Below, one piece after another: positions 17,368 to 31,441 of a DNA stretch of 64,000 nt. Source of the DNA: Streptomyces zaomyceticus (GTDB lineage Bacteria; Actinomycetota; Actinomycetes; Streptomycetales; Streptomycetaceae). The translations under genes and the position numbers were made by a program. The stretch is from assembly GCF_014656215.1 (NCBI RefSeq), contig NZ_BNBZ01000032.1:19711-83710 (forward strand), written 5' to 3'. The notes beneath the pieces are model-generated. The model made no database searches. It saw only the letters and a program-made list of their open reading frames with translations, and was not told the origin of the DNA. Numbering within the stretch: the stretch's first letter is position 1; every line of letters starts with the position of its first letter.

Positions 17368-19101
17368 ATGGCCAGAAAAACCGTGGCCGCTGCACTCGCC
17401 CTCGTGGCGGGAGCCGCCGCTGTGGCCGTCACGGGAAACGCCCCGGCGCAGGCCGCCCCGCCCGGCGAGAAGGACGTCACCGCGGTGATGTTCGAGTGGA
17501 ACTTCGCCTCGGTCGCCCGGGAATGCACCGACCGCCTCGGTCCCGCCGGATACGGATACGTCCAGGTCTCCCCGCCCCAGGAACACCTCCAGGGCGGCCA
17601 GTGGTGGACCTCGTACCAGCCCGTCAGCTACAAGATCGCCGGACGCCTCGGTGACCGCACCGCCTTCAAGAACATGATCGACACCTGTCACGCGGCCGGC
17701 GTCAAGGTCGTCGCCGACTCCGTCATCAACCACATGGCGAACGGCTCCGGTACGGGAACGGGCGGGACCCCGTTCTCCAAGTACGACTACCCGGGCCTGT
17801 ACTCCGGCGCCGACATGGACGACTGCCGCGCGACGATCTCCAACTACCAGGACCGGGGCAACGTCCAGAACTGCGAACTGGTCCAGCTCCCCGACCTCGA
17901 CACCGGCGAGGAGTACGTCCGCGGGAAGATAGCCGGCTACCTCAACGACCTGCTCTCCCTCGGCGTCGACGGCTTCCGTGTCGACGCCGCCAAGCACATG
18001 CCGGCCGCCGACCTCGCCAACATCAAGTCGCGGCTCACCAACCCGGGCGTGTACTGGAAGCTGGAGGCCATCCACGGCGCCGGCGAGGCCGTCTCCCCGA
18101 GCGAGTACCTCGGCAGCGGGGACGTCCAGGAGTTCCGCTACGCCCGCGACCTCAAGCGCGTCCTGCAGAACGAGAAGCTCGCCCACCTCAAGAACTTCGG
18201 CGAGGCCTGGGGCTACATGCCCTCCGGCCAGTCCGGCGTCTTCGTCGACAACCACGACACCGAGCGCGGCGGCGACACCCTCTCCTACAAGGACGGCGCG
18301 AACTACACCCTCGCCTCCGTCTTCGCGCTCGCCTGGCCCTACGGCGCCCCGGACGTCCACTCCGGCTACGAGTGGACCGACAAGGACGCGGGACCGCCCA
18401 ACGGCGGCCAGGTGAACGCCTGTTACACCGACGGCTGGAAGTGCCAGCACGCCTGGCGCGAGATCTCCTCCATGGTCGCCTTCCGCAACACCGCGCGCGG
18501 CCAGGCCGTCACCGGCTGGTGGGACAACGGCAACAACGCGATCGCGTTCGGCCGCGGCTCCAAGGCGTACGTGGCCATCAACCACGAGTCCTCGGCGCTC
18601 ACCCGCACCTTCCAGACCTCCCTGCCCGGCGGCGCCTACTGCGACGTCCAGTCGAACACCGCCGTGACGGTGAACTCGTCCGGCCAGTTCACCGCCACCC
18701 TCGGCGCCAACACCGCCGTGGCCCTGCACGTGAACGCGACGAACTGCGGTGGCGGCACCACCCCGACCACACCGCCGACGACGACCCCGCCGACCACGCC
18801 GCCCGCCACCGCGGGCGCCTCCTTCAACGCCACCGCCACCACCGTGGTCGGCCAGAACATCTACGTCACCGGCAACCGCGCCGAGCTCGGCAACTGGTCC
18901 CCGGCCGCCGCCCTGAAGCTCGACCCGGCCACGTACCCCGTCTGGAAGCTCACCGTCGGCCTGCCCGCCGGAACGGCCTTCGAGTACAAGTACATCCGCA
19001 AGGACGCCGCCGGAAACGTCACCTGGGAGTCCGGCGCCAACCGCACCGCGACCGTCCCCGCCTCCGGACAGATCGTCCTGAACGACACCTTCCGCAGCTG
19101 A
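17368..19101 (+). CDS. aml: Secreted alpha-amylase with starch-binding domain
   Basis: This 577-residue extracellular GH13 endo-amylase belongs to the actinobacterial/animal-type group. The signal peptide probably cleaves after NAPAQA (Ala29). The catalytic residues are Asp206 (GFRVDAAKH), Glu233 (LEAIHG) and Asp297 (VDNHDTER). After a beta-sandwich C-domain, a Thr/Pro linker (about residues 468-482) leads to a C-terminal CBM20 starch-binding domain. The ribosome site AGGAGG lies just before ATG 17368. Upstream is a MalR-type operator region, so induction by maltodextrins is expected. Confidence 0.96.
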   Translation: MARKTVAAALALVAGAAAVAVTGNAPAQAAPPGEKDVTAVMFEWNFASVARECTDRLGPAGYGYVQVSPPQEHLQGGQWWTSYQPVSYKIAGRLGDRTAFKNMIDTCHAAGVKVVADSVINHMANGSGTGTGGTPFSKYDYPGLYSGADMDDCRATISNYQDRGNVQNCELVQLPDLDTGEEYVRGKIAGYLNDLLSLGVDGFRVDAAKHMPAADLANIKSRLTNPGVYWKLEAIHGAGEAVSPSEYLGSGDVQEFRYARDLKRVLQNEKLAHLKNFGEAWGYMPSGQSGVFVDNHDTERGGDTLSYKDGANYTLASVFALAWPYGAPDVHSGYEWTDKDAGPPNGGQVNACYTDGWKCQHAWREISSMVAFRNTARGQAVTGWWDNGNNAIAFGRGSKAYVAINHESSALTRTFQTSLPGGAYCDVQSNTAVTVNSSGQFTATLGANTAVALHVNATNCGGGTTPTTPPTTTPPTTPPATAGASFNATATTVVGQNIYVTGNRAELGNWSPAAALKLDPATYPVWKLTVGLPAGTAFEYKYIRKDAAGNVTWESGANRTATVPASGQIVLNDTFRS

Positions 19102-19116
19102 CCCTCCCTCTCCACC

Positions 19117-19147
19117 AGGGCCGCCCCCCCCCACATGGGGCGGCCCT
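19117..19147 (+). terminator. Terminator after alpha-amylase
   Basis: AGGGCCGCCCC (19117-19127) pairs perfectly with GGGGCGGCCCT (19137-19147) around a C-rich 9-base loop, 16 bp after the aml stop. Confidence 0.7.
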
Positions 19148-19186
19148 CCCACCCGTACCCCCGTCCCTCCTCCAGGGAGCACCCCC

Positions 19187-24477
<5,291 letters not shown>

Positions 24478-24490
<13 letters not shown>

Positions 24491-24516
24491 CCGCGAGCCG
24501 ACCACGAGCCGACCGC
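24478..24516. repeat. Repeat of the pulA 3' end
   Basis: The 17-bp block GACCACGAGCTGACCGC across the pulA stop (24478-24494) recurs with one change at 24500-24516. Degenerate GCGAGCCGG copies follow before the terminator. Confidence 0.6.
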
Positions 24517-24546
24517 CGACCGGCGAGCCGGTCGCGGGCGGACCAG

Positions 24547-24580
24547 GGCCCCGGCGTGACATCCCCGTCACGCCGGGGCC
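24547..24580. terminator. Bidirectional terminator, pulA/GNAT
   Basis: GGCCCCGGCGTGAC (24547-24560) pairs perfectly with GTCACGCCGGGGCC (24567-24580) around loop ATCCCC. It lies between two convergent genes. Confidence 0.85.
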
Positions 24581-24593
24581 TTCGCCATGGGCG

Positions 24594-25106
24594 TCACGCC
24601 AGACGCTTCTCCATCAGCGTCACCGTGTACCGGCGGCCGTCGGGGCCGGCCTTCTCCAGGAGCGGCGCGAGGGCCGTGTACCCGGCGCCCTCGTAGTACG
24701 TCCCCAGGCGCGGATTGAGCGTCTCGCAGTCCAGCCGGGCCAACGTCCGGCCCGAGGCGGCGATCCGCTCCTCCGCGTGCGCGAGCAGCACCCGCCCGGC
24801 CCCGGCGGGCGCCGCCTCCCGGTCGGTCATCAGCCGGTGCACGTACCCCGCCACCGGCGGCTGCGGCCCCCAGACCTCCCGGTCCTCCCACCACAGCTCG
24901 TACGCGCCGACGACCCGGTCCCCCTGGGACGCCAGCCACACCTCGCCGTCGGCGACGCGCGCCCGGAAGTGCTCGGCGCCCTTCCCGCCCGGCTTCCACT
25001 GGTCGATCCCGTTCCGCACCATCCAGGCGGCCGCCCCGTCGAACAGTCCCACCAGAAGGTCCAGATCGCCGTCGTCCGCCTGCCGGAAGGTCACTTGTGT
25101 GGTCAT
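24594..25106 (-). CDS. GNAT family acetyltransferase
   Basis: This 170-residue single-domain N-acetyltransferase starts at ATG 25106 (MTTQVTFRQADDGD). The acetyl-CoA loop is in the region AAPAGAGRVLLAHAEERI, followed by the NPRLGTYYEGAGY segment common near the C-terminus of GNAT proteins. The substrate is unknown. It is divergent from the CHMI-like gene across 52 bp and convergent with pulA. Confidence 0.87.
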   Translation of the reverse strand: MTTQVTFRQADDGDLDLLVGLFDGAAAWMVRNGIDQWKPGGKGAEHFRARVADGEVWLASQGDRVVGAYELWWEDREVWGPQPPVAGYVHRLMTDREAAPAGAGRVLLAHAEERIAASGRTLARLDCETLNPRLGTYYEGAGYTALAPLLEKAGPDGRRYTVTLMEKRLA

Positions 25107-25158
25107 GGCGATCACCGTAAAGGTAGGGCCAGACATCCGTTTCCCCGGGAGTGACCTC

Positions 25159-25491
25159 ATGCCGCAGATCACCGTGGACTACTCCGCGCCCCTCGACCGG
25201 CGCGGCTTCGCGCTCGCCCTGCACCCGCTGGTCGTCGAGGCCGTGAACACCGAGCTGGACGCCTGCAAGACCCGCTTCCGCGAGGTCGAGGAGACCGTCG
25301 TCGGCGACGGCGCCGCCGAGGACGTCCTCGTGCACGTCGAGATCGCCCTGCTCTTCGGCCGCACGGACGACACCAAGGCGCGGCTCTCGAAGGCCGTCCT
25401 CGACCTGCTGCCGAAGTACGTCAAGGCGACCGAGAACGTCCGGCTCTCCGTCGAGGTCCGCGACCTCGAATCGTCCTACCGCAAGCGCTGA
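25159..25491 (+). CDS. CHMI-like tautomerase superfamily protein
   Basis: This 110-residue protein resembles 5-carboxymethyl-2-hydroxymuconate delta-isomerase. Pro2 follows the initiator Met in MPQITVDYS, and that proline is the catalytic residue in the tautomerase fold. In the family it isomerises an intermediate of homoprotocatechuate breakdown, but no other gene of that pathway is nearby, so the real substrate is uncertain. The ATG at 25159 has GGGAG upstream. The last 16 bp overlap the end of the convergent TetR gene. Confidence 0.8.
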   Translation: MPQITVDYSAPLDRRGFALALHPLVVEAVNTELDACKTRFREVEETVVGDGAAEDVLVHVEIALLFGRTDDTKARLSKAVLDLLPKYVKATENVRLSVEVRDLESSYRKR

Positions 25492-26210
25492 TCGGGCACG
25501 GAGGGCGCCTCGGGGGAGACCGCGGGCACCAGCGCGACGAGCCGGGCCACCAGCTCCCCGAAGGGGCCGTCGGCCGGCTCGTCCGCGAGGATGCCGACCA
25601 GGATCTCCGCCATGTCCGGGTCGTACGCCGCACTCACCGCGGCGAGCGCCGCGAAGTCGTGCACGAGCTGCAGCTCCAGCTCGGCGCGCGGCACCCGGCG
25701 GCCGTCCAGCCAGATCAGCGCCGTCGACTCGGCGAGCGAGACCCAGGAACGGACGACCAACTCCAGCCGGGCGGACGGCTTGTCGACCCCCAGATGGGCG
25801 AGGATCTGCACGTACGCGGCGAGCCGCACCTCGTCGATCATCGCGTTCGTCGTGGACGAACCCACCGCGGGGCCGCCCCGCATCAGCGCCGCGAACCCGG
25901 GGCCGTGGTCGTCCACGAAGTCGAAGAACCGGCCCATCACCCGCAACAGCCGCGCCCCGAGCGGACCCTGCGGGGGCTCGACGAACCGGGCCGCGAGCTC
26001 GTCGGCGGCCCTCCGCAGCGCGGCCTCGTAGAGGCTCTGCTTGCCGGGGAAGTAGTGGTAGACCAGCGGCCGCGAGATCCCCGCGGCCGCGGCGATCTCG
26101 TCGATGGACACCTCGTCGGGAGAGCGGTGGCTGAAGAGTTCGAGGGCAACCCCGATCAGCTGCTGCTTGCGCTCCTCGACGCCCATCCTGCGGCGTACCC
26201 CGGTCGTCAT
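25476..26210 (-). CDS. TetR family regulator
   Basis: This 244-residue regulator has a clear HTH (IDEIAAAAGISRPLVYHYFP, about residues 37-56) and a long helical ligand domain. The start is ATG at 26210; an internal Met9 (GVEERKQQ) is an alternative. It ends inside the CHMI-like gene. It probably regulates nearby genes such as the ferredoxin reductase/hydrolase pair upstream on the same strand, but it is separated from them by a convergent membrane-protein gene. Confidence 0.88.
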   Translation of the reverse strand: MTTGVRRRMGVEERKQQLIGVALELFSHRSPDEVSIDEIAAAAGISRPLVYHYFPGKQSLYEAALRRAADELAARFVEPPQGPLGARLLRVMGRFFDFVDDHGPGFAALMRGGPAVGSSTTNAMIDEVRLAAYVQILAHLGVDKPSARLELVVRSWVSLAESTALIWLDGRRVPRAELELQLVHDFAALAAVSAAYDPDMAEILVGILADEPADGPFGELVARLVALVPAVSPEAPSVPDQRLR

Positions 26211-26247
26211 ACGAACAGCCTAACGGGGTCGGTTACGCTCCTGCTCC

Positions 26248-26733
26248 ATGAGCGCTTCCGACCAGGACACCCAGGCCGCCAAGGCCCCGGAGGCCCCTGA
26301 GGCCCCCGAGGCCGACGAGACCCGCGAAGAGACCTCCGCAGACACCTCCGGCGAGCCCGACGAGGCCGACGAACCCGATGAACTCGACGCGGACGACAGG
26401 GGCGACGGCGACGCGGACGCCGAGGACGACGGGGACGAGGAAGACGCCGAGGACGCCGAGGAGGAGGCGCCCACGGCAGGGCTCACGCCGAAGCAGGCGC
26501 GGCGACTGCGCGTCGCCGCCGCCTCCGTGCTCCTCGTGGCGATGGCCGTCGTCCTGCTGGTCCGCCTCGCGAGCCGGACGTCCGTCCTCGTCGTCGGCGT
26601 GTACGGCCTCGCCATGATCCTCTGCGGGATCGTGATCGAGCTCTCCCGCAACGGCCGTACCCGGCTCGGCACCTGGCTCCTGGTGAGCGGTCTCCTCGCC
26701 GCGCTCGCCCTGGACTGGCTGGTCCTGCCGTAG
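26248..26733 (+). CDS. Membrane protein with acidic disordered N-terminus
   Basis: This 161-residue protein is of unknown function. Residues 1-75 are almost wholly Asp, Glu, Ala, Pro and Gly and should be disordered. A basic KQARRLRV segment then leads into three hydrophobic stretches (about residues 90-106, 112-128 and 140-158). A TACGCT hexamer at 26234-26239 lies 8 nt before the ATG with no Shine-Dalgarno match, so a leaderless transcript is plausible. It is divergent from the TetR gene and ends 4 bp before the convergent reductase gene. Confidence 0.8.
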   Translation: MSASDQDTQAAKAPEAPEAPEADETREETSADTSGEPDEADEPDELDADDRGDGDADAEDDGDEEDAEDAEEEAPTAGLTPKQARRLRVAAASVLLVAMAVVLLVRLASRTSVLVVGVYGLAMILCGIVIELSRNGRTRLGTWLLVSGLLAALALDWLVLP

Positions 26734-26737
26734 GGGG

Positions 26738-27802
26738 TCAGAGGTCGAGGACGAGCCGCTTTCCCGCGCAGCGCGAGACGCAGATCAGCATCGAGTCGCC
26801 CCGCTCGGCGTCGGTGAGCAGCTCGTCCCGGTGGTCGATCTCCCCCTCCAGGACCCGCTGTCGGCAGGTCCCGCAGAAGCCCTGCCGGCAGGAGTACGTG
26901 ATGCCCGGGAGCTCCTCGCGGACCGCCGCGAGGACCGACCGGTCGGCGGCCACCTGCACCGTGCGTCCGGAGCGGCGCAGTTCGACCTCGAAGGCGGTGC
27001 CCCCGGTCGTCGCGGCGGCCGAGAAGCGCTCCAGGCGCGGGGCCCGGCCCTCCGGCATCGCCGCCGTCACGGCGTCCATCAGCCCCTCGGGACCGCAGCA
27101 GTAGACCAGGGTCTCGGCCGGTACGTGGGCGAGGAAGCCCAGATCGGGGAAGCCGGACACGTCCTCGGCGACGACGGACACGCGGTCGCCTCCGCCCAGC
27201 GCCTCGATCTCGTCCAGATACGGCATGGTGGCCCGGCTCCGCCCGCAGTACACGAGCCGCCAGTCCGCCCCGGCCGCCTCGGCGGCACGCAGCATCGGCA
27301 GGACCGGGGTGATGCCGATGCCTCCGGCGACGAAGACGTACGAGGGCGCGGCGACCAGCGGGAAGCGATTGCGCGGCCCCCGGATCTCGATCTCCACGCC
27401 CTCCCGGAGCCGGTCGTGGACCTCGCGCGAGCCGCCCCGGCCGCCCTGCCCGGCCTCGATCAGCCGGGTCGCGACGGTGTACGAGGCGGTGTCGGCCGGG
27501 TCGCCGCAGAGCGAGTACTGCCGCACGAGGCCGGAGGGCAGGACGAGGTCGACATGGGCGCCGGGCTGCCAGGAGGGCAACCCGGTCCCTTCCAGGCGGA
27601 GTTCGACGACACCCTCGGCGGGAGTGGCGCGCCCGGTCACCACGACCTTGCGGGGGACCGTGCTGCCCCGGCCGTACCCGGACACGGGCTCGTCCAGGGC
27701 GGGCAGGGGCCACAGCGGGGCGGTGGTCATCCGGCTGCGGACGGCGCGGCGGACGAGCAGCGCGGCCCCGGCGACCAGGGCGACGGTGGTGAACCGGGGC
27801 AT
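26738..27802 (-). CDS. Ferredoxin reductase-like oxidoreductase with 2Fe-2S domain
   Basis: This 354-residue electron-transfer protein has an N-terminal hydrophobic stretch (residues 5-20) that may anchor it. An FAD domain follows (RQYSLCGDPAD), then an NAD(P)-binding domain (GGIGITPVLPML) and a C-terminal plant-type 2Fe-2S ferredoxin with CX4CX2C (CRQGFCGTC) plus a distal Cys in ICVSRC. This is the phthalate-dioxygenase-reductase/VanB layout. Its ATG overlaps the stop of the upstream metal-dependent hydrolase gene by one base, so the two are coupled and the reductase probably feeds electrons to that partner. Confidence 0.9.
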   Translation of the reverse strand: MPRFTTVALVAGAALLVRRAVRSRMTTAPLWPLPALDEPVSGYGRGSTVPRKVVVTGRATPAEGVVELRLEGTGLPSWQPGAHVDLVLPSGLVRQYSLCGDPADTASYTVATRLIEAGQGGRGGSREVHDRLREGVEIEIRGPRNRFPLVAAPSYVFVAGGIGITPVLPMLRAAEAAGADWRLVYCGRSRATMPYLDEIEALGGGDRVSVVAEDVSGFPDLGFLAHVPAETLVYCCGPEGLMDAVTAAMPEGRAPRLERFSAAATTGGTAFEVELRRSGRTVQVAADRSVLAAVREELPGITYSCRQGFCGTCRQRVLEGEIDHRDELLTDAERGDSMLICVSRCAGKRLVLDL

Positions 27803-28686
27803 CAGTGACCTCCGTTGGCGCCGGGGGAGGAGGCCAGGTAGGCCATCGCCTGCGCGGTGTCACCCTCCTGGGAGGGGTGGTAGGCGCGGCTGAGGTAGCG
27901 GGGTATCGAGCGCAGCATGTCCGGGGTGGAGGGCAGTACGCCCTGCCGGCCCTTGCGGACGAACTGGCCGAAGGAGGCCTTGCCGTCGAGGAGGCTCGGG
28001 TCGTTCTCCATGAAGAAGCGGACGCCCCGCTGCCAGAGGAAGACGAGCGCGGAGAAGGCCAGCGCCCAGGTGCGGGCGCGGCGCCGGTAGCCGCCGTCGA
28101 GGTGCATGAAGAGCTCGAAGGCGACCGAGCGGTGCTCGACCTCCTCCGCGCCGTGCCAGCGCAGCAGATCGAGCATGGTGGGGTCGGCGCCGACCCGGTC
28201 GAGCTCGTCGGCGTTGAGCACCCAGTTGCCGAGGAAGGCGGTGTAGTGCTCGATCGCGGCGATCATCGCGACCCGCTCCATCAGCCACCAGCGGCGCGGC
28301 CGGCCCGGCGGCAGGGTCCGGTCCCCGAGGAGCTTCTCGAAGAACCAGTCGACCTGCGCGGTGTACGGGGTGGGGTCGAGGCCCTGCTCCCTGAGGTGCG
28401 GGAGGACGTCGTCGTGGGCCTGGGAGTGGACGGCCTCCTGGCCGATGAAGCCGATGACGTCCGCGCGGAGCCGGTCGTCGGTGATGTACGGCAGCGCCTG
28501 CTTGTAGACGTGCACGAACCAGCGCTCGCCGGCCGGGAGCAGCAGGTGCAGCACGTTGATGGTGTGCGTGGTGAAGGGATCGCCGGGTACCCAGTGGAGC
28601 GGGGTCGCGTCCCAGTCGAAGGAGACCTTGCGGGCCTTGAGTTCGACGTGCTCCGACGCCACCGGTGCGGGCTGCGTATTAGACAT
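27802..28686 (-). CDS. Metal-dependent hydrolase, ferritin-like diiron type (PF10118)
   Basis: This 294-residue helical protein has the conserved Glu/His pairs EAVHSQAH (about residue 84) and EEVEHRSVAF (about residue 180), consistent with a carboxylate-bridged diiron centre. Pfam calls the family a metal-dependent hydrolase, but coupling to a ferredoxin reductase points to an oxygenase-type reaction. TACATT (28693-28698, minus strand) is 6 nt before the ATG with no ribosome site, suggesting a leaderless message. Confidence 0.85.
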   Translation of the reverse strand: MSNTQPAPVASEHVELKARKVSFDWDATPLHWVPGDPFTTHTINVLHLLLPAGERWFVHVYKQALPYITDDRLRADVIGFIGQEAVHSQAHDDVLPHLREQGLDPTPYTAQVDWFFEKLLGDRTLPPGRPRRWWLMERVAMIAAIEHYTAFLGNWVLNADELDRVGADPTMLDLLRWHGAEEVEHRSVAFELFMHLDGGYRRRARTWALAFSALVFLWQRGVRFFMENDPSLLDGKASFGQFVRKGRQGVLPSTPDMLRSIPRYLSRAYHPSQEGDTAQAMAYLASSPGANGGH

Positions 28687-28747
28687 GCCGTCAATGTACT
28701 GAGGGGTAGGCGACGGCGACAGGGTCTGTGCACGGTGTTTTTGGGCG

Positions 28748-28800
28748 GTGGGTGGTGAGCGGTGGGAGGTGGGTGATGGGCGGTGGGCGAGTGGGGACGG
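28748..28800. repeat. G-rich degenerate repeat
   Basis: About seven irregular copies of GGYGGTGGG-like units run in a row on the plus strand between the hydrolase promoter and the next terminator. No coding frame is supported. Confidence 0.6.
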
Positions 28801-28842
28801 GGCCGGGGCCGGTGGGTGGGCCGCTCCACCCCGGCCCCGGCC
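28801..28842 (-). terminator. Terminator of the 794-residue membrane protein gene
   Basis: GGCCGGGGCCGG (28801-28812) pairs perfectly with CCGGCCCCGGCC (28831-28842). A second GGTGG/CCACC pairing lies inside the loop. It sits 10 bp past the minus-strand stop at 28852. Confidence 0.75.
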
Positions 28843-28851
28843 CCCCGGGGG

Positions 28852-31236
28852 TCACCTGAGGGCGCCCACCCGCCTTCCGTCCCGCAGGACGCCGTTCAGA
28901 TCGGCCCGCGCCCCCGCCGCCGCCCGCACCGCGAGGACCGGGCCGTCGGACCGGCCCTTCACCCCGCCCGAGGTCTCCAGGGAGGCGAAGTCCGGACTGC
29001 CCGCCGCCAGGACGTACCAGCCGCCGCCCGGCGCCTGCCACAGGACACCCGCCAGGACCCGGGGATCCCGCACCCCGCACGCGGGCGAACCCTCGGAGCG
29101 GGCCGCGAGCGCCGCGGGCACACCGGGCGACGGGACCAGGAACTGGGCGAGGGTCCGGCTGCCCGTGCCCCGCCAGGTCTCCGCACGCGTGCAGAGCCAG
29201 GTGCCCCGCCCGGCACCCTCGGGCAGCGCCTGCCGGGCGAACCGCCAGGCGTTCACCGAGCGCACCCCGTGCGCCCGTACGGCCGTCAACTGGCACGCGG
29301 TCCGCGCCCAGGCCTCCCGCGCCTCCTGCCCCGTGGCGTCCACCGGGGCGGCCGGCGGGCCCCACAGCAGCCGGGCGGGGGCCAGCTCGCCGAGATCGGC
29401 GAGAAGCCGCTGCCCCGAACCGTCCCCCACCTGAAGGGCGTTCCAGCGCGTGCAGCTCCTCGCGAGCGCCGGACTCGGCATCGGGTCGGTCACCCCGCCG
29501 GCGTCCCGCGCGAGCGGACGGGGCGCCTTGCCGGGCGCGAGGAGATCCCGTACGGCGGTCTCCGCCACCCAGGGCGCCGTCAGATACCGCACGTTCCCCG
29601 CCGCACGGGACAGGACGAGCGCCGCCGAACCGACCGTGTCGGCGCCGTCCGTCCGGGCGAAGTCGAGCGCGGCGCCCGCCGCGCCCTCCACCGGCTCCGC
29701 GTACCGCACCGCCCGCAGCCCGTCGTGGAGGAGCACCACCCGGGCTCCGTCGACGACACCGGCGAAGAGCAGCTGGGGCGGCCCCATCGGCGGACCCACG
29801 GGTGTCCCGGGCGTCGCGGAGGAGTGCACCGAGGCACCGGGCCGCGCCCACACGGCGAGCGCCCGCCGCAGCAGCGCGCCGTCCCCGGTGAGCCCGCCAC
29901 GCGCGGGCCACACGGAGAAGTCCTGCCGGGTGGAACCGGTCCAGACGGCCGGGGCGACCCGCTTGAGCGCCCCGGGGTCGAGGGCGGCCTCGGCGGCGGG
30001 GTTACGGGCGTACGAGGGCGCCGCAGCACCGTTTCTGCCCCATCCGTCCCCGGGCAGCCCGAGCAGCGCCCCGCACACGAGAAGCGCGGCGAGGGCGACG
30101 AGCGCGGCGCGTGCGTGCTGCCGCCGCCGGATGAGATCGGTGGGCCGGGCCTGAAGGGCGCAGGGATCGAACTCGTCGGACTCGAGCAGGGCGACACCGC
30201 TCCGCCGGCGCCCGGGATCGAAGGACCCCGGGGCCCCACCGCCCGGCAGCGGCCCGGGCGGGCCGCCGGAGCCGTCGACTCCGTGCCCGGGGTCCCGACG
30301 GGCGCGCGAACCACCGGGGCCGGCCGTTCCGCCGCCGTCGCCGCCGCGCCCGGTCGCTTCACCCACGCTTCCGGTTCCGTCGCGCTGCCCGGGCCGGCCC
30401 TGCCGGCCCTGTTCGCCCACTCGGTCGGCGCGGCCGTCCCGACGCGCGGGACCGGAGCCGGCCCGGCCGTCGGCCCCGACGGCGCCCGGGTCGCCACTCG
30501 GTCCCGGGCCGGCGCCGTGCCGACCGCGGTCCCCGCCGTCGCGTCGCGGTCCGCCCCGCTCGCCGACGCGTTCGGTACGGCCGTACCCGTCCTCGGCGCG
30601 GGCGCCGGATACGGGAGCGGTCGGACCCCCCTGCGTTCCGACAGTCCCGCCCGCTCCGTCCGGAGAGTCCATCGCGTCCGCCGCGTCCGCCTCCGAGAGG
30701 GCCGACGCCGGGTCCTCCACCCCCGCCGCGGCCAGCACCCGCAGGACCTCGGCGTCGCCCTGGCGCTCCAGGCCCCGGAGGACGTACGCCGCGCGGCCGG
30801 GGCCGGAGAGGCGGGACAGCCGCTGGTCGAGGGCGAGTTCGTCGGCGCCGCCGACCCGGGGGAACAGCCGCAGCCCCCACACGTGCGGGAGCAGCGGCGG
30901 GAACTGCGCCCGGCGAGGGAGGGCGAGCCGTCGCAGCGGCAGCCCCGCGACGAGCGCCTGCCGCAGCACCTCACCCCGGACGAAGGCGTAGCCGGGATCG
31001 ACCGCGTCCTCGGCGAGCCGCGGCTGCGGCACGGCCGGACCGGGGACCCGGCGGCGCGGCAGCGAGCGCTGGACGAGCGCGTGCGCGGTCAGGACCCGGC
31101 GGTTGCGGCCGAGCGACGGAGGCAGCACGAGATACGCGATGCGGACGAGACGCGGATAGCGCTCGACGAGCGCCGCCTCGGCCTGCTCGACGTCGACGGG
31201 GCCCACGGGCGAGGGAACGAGATCCTTGGTGCTCAC
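28852..31236 (-). CDS. Large membrane protein with sigma-factor-like N-terminus
   Basis: This 794-residue protein has no firm family. Residues about 15-165 look like a degenerate sigma-70/ECF protein: AALVERYPRLVRIAYLVLP resembles region 2, and LSRLSGPGRAAYVLRGLERQ followed by DAEVLRVLAAAGV resembles region 4. A Gly/Pro/Arg-rich disordered stretch (about 185-365) leads to one membrane helix (about 372-392, ALVALAALLVCGALLG). About 400 extracytoplasmic residues follow. The start is GTG at 31236. It may link outside sensing to transcription or be a retired regulator; the function is unknown. Confidence 0.8.
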   Translation of the reverse strand: MSTKDLVPSPVGPVDVEQAEAALVERYPRLVRIAYLVLPPSLGRNRRVLTAHALVQRSLPRRRVPGPAVPQPRLAEDAVDPGYAFVRGEVLRQALVAGLPLRRLALPRRAQFPPLLPHVWGLRLFPRVGGADELALDQRLSRLSGPGRAAYVLRGLERQGDAEVLRVLAAAGVEDPASALSEADAADAMDSPDGAGGTVGTQGGPTAPVSGARAEDGYGRTERVGERGGPRRDGGDRGRHGAGPGPSGDPGAVGADGRAGSGPARRDGRADRVGEQGRQGRPGQRDGTGSVGEATGRGGDGGGTAGPGGSRARRDPGHGVDGSGGPPGPLPGGGAPGSFDPGRRRSGVALLESDEFDPCALQARPTDLIRRRQHARAALVALAALLVCGALLGLPGDGWGRNGAAAPSYARNPAAEAALDPGALKRVAPAVWTGSTRQDFSVWPARGGLTGDGALLRRALAVWARPGASVHSSATPGTPVGPPMGPPQLLFAGVVDGARVVLLHDGLRAVRYAEPVEGAAGAALDFARTDGADTVGSAALVLSRAAGNVRYLTAPWVAETAVRDLLAPGKAPRPLARDAGGVTDPMPSPALARSCTRWNALQVGDGSGQRLLADLGELAPARLLWGPPAAPVDATGQEAREAWARTACQLTAVRAHGVRSVNAWRFARQALPEGAGRGTWLCTRAETWRGTGSRTLAQFLVPSPGVPAALAARSEGSPACGVRDPRVLAGVLWQAPGGGWYVLAAGSPDFASLETSGGVKGRSDGPVLAVRAAAGARADLNGVLRDGRRVGALR

Positions 31237-31375
31237 GTTCAGCAGAACGAGCGATTCTTCCGATGGTCACCCCGGTCCCGGGGGCGCACGGAAGGCGGCC
31301 CCGGACCGCGTCGAGGGACAGCGGTCCACCCGCCGCCGCCCCGCCTCGGTCCCGCCCCGCCCCGGTCCCGGCCCC

Positions 31376-31441
31376 CGCTCACCCCCGGCCCGTCACCGGC
31401 TCGCCCCGCCCCCGGCACTCGCTCACCCCGGGCCCGTCACC
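31376..31441. repeat. Repeat of the phosphatase 3' end
   Basis: CGCTCACCCCGGGCCCGTCACC (31420-31441), which contains the phosphatase stop, recurs with one change 44 bp further downstream at 31376-31397. The 200-bp gap it sits in is C-rich on the plus strand and shows no gene. Confidence 0.65.
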
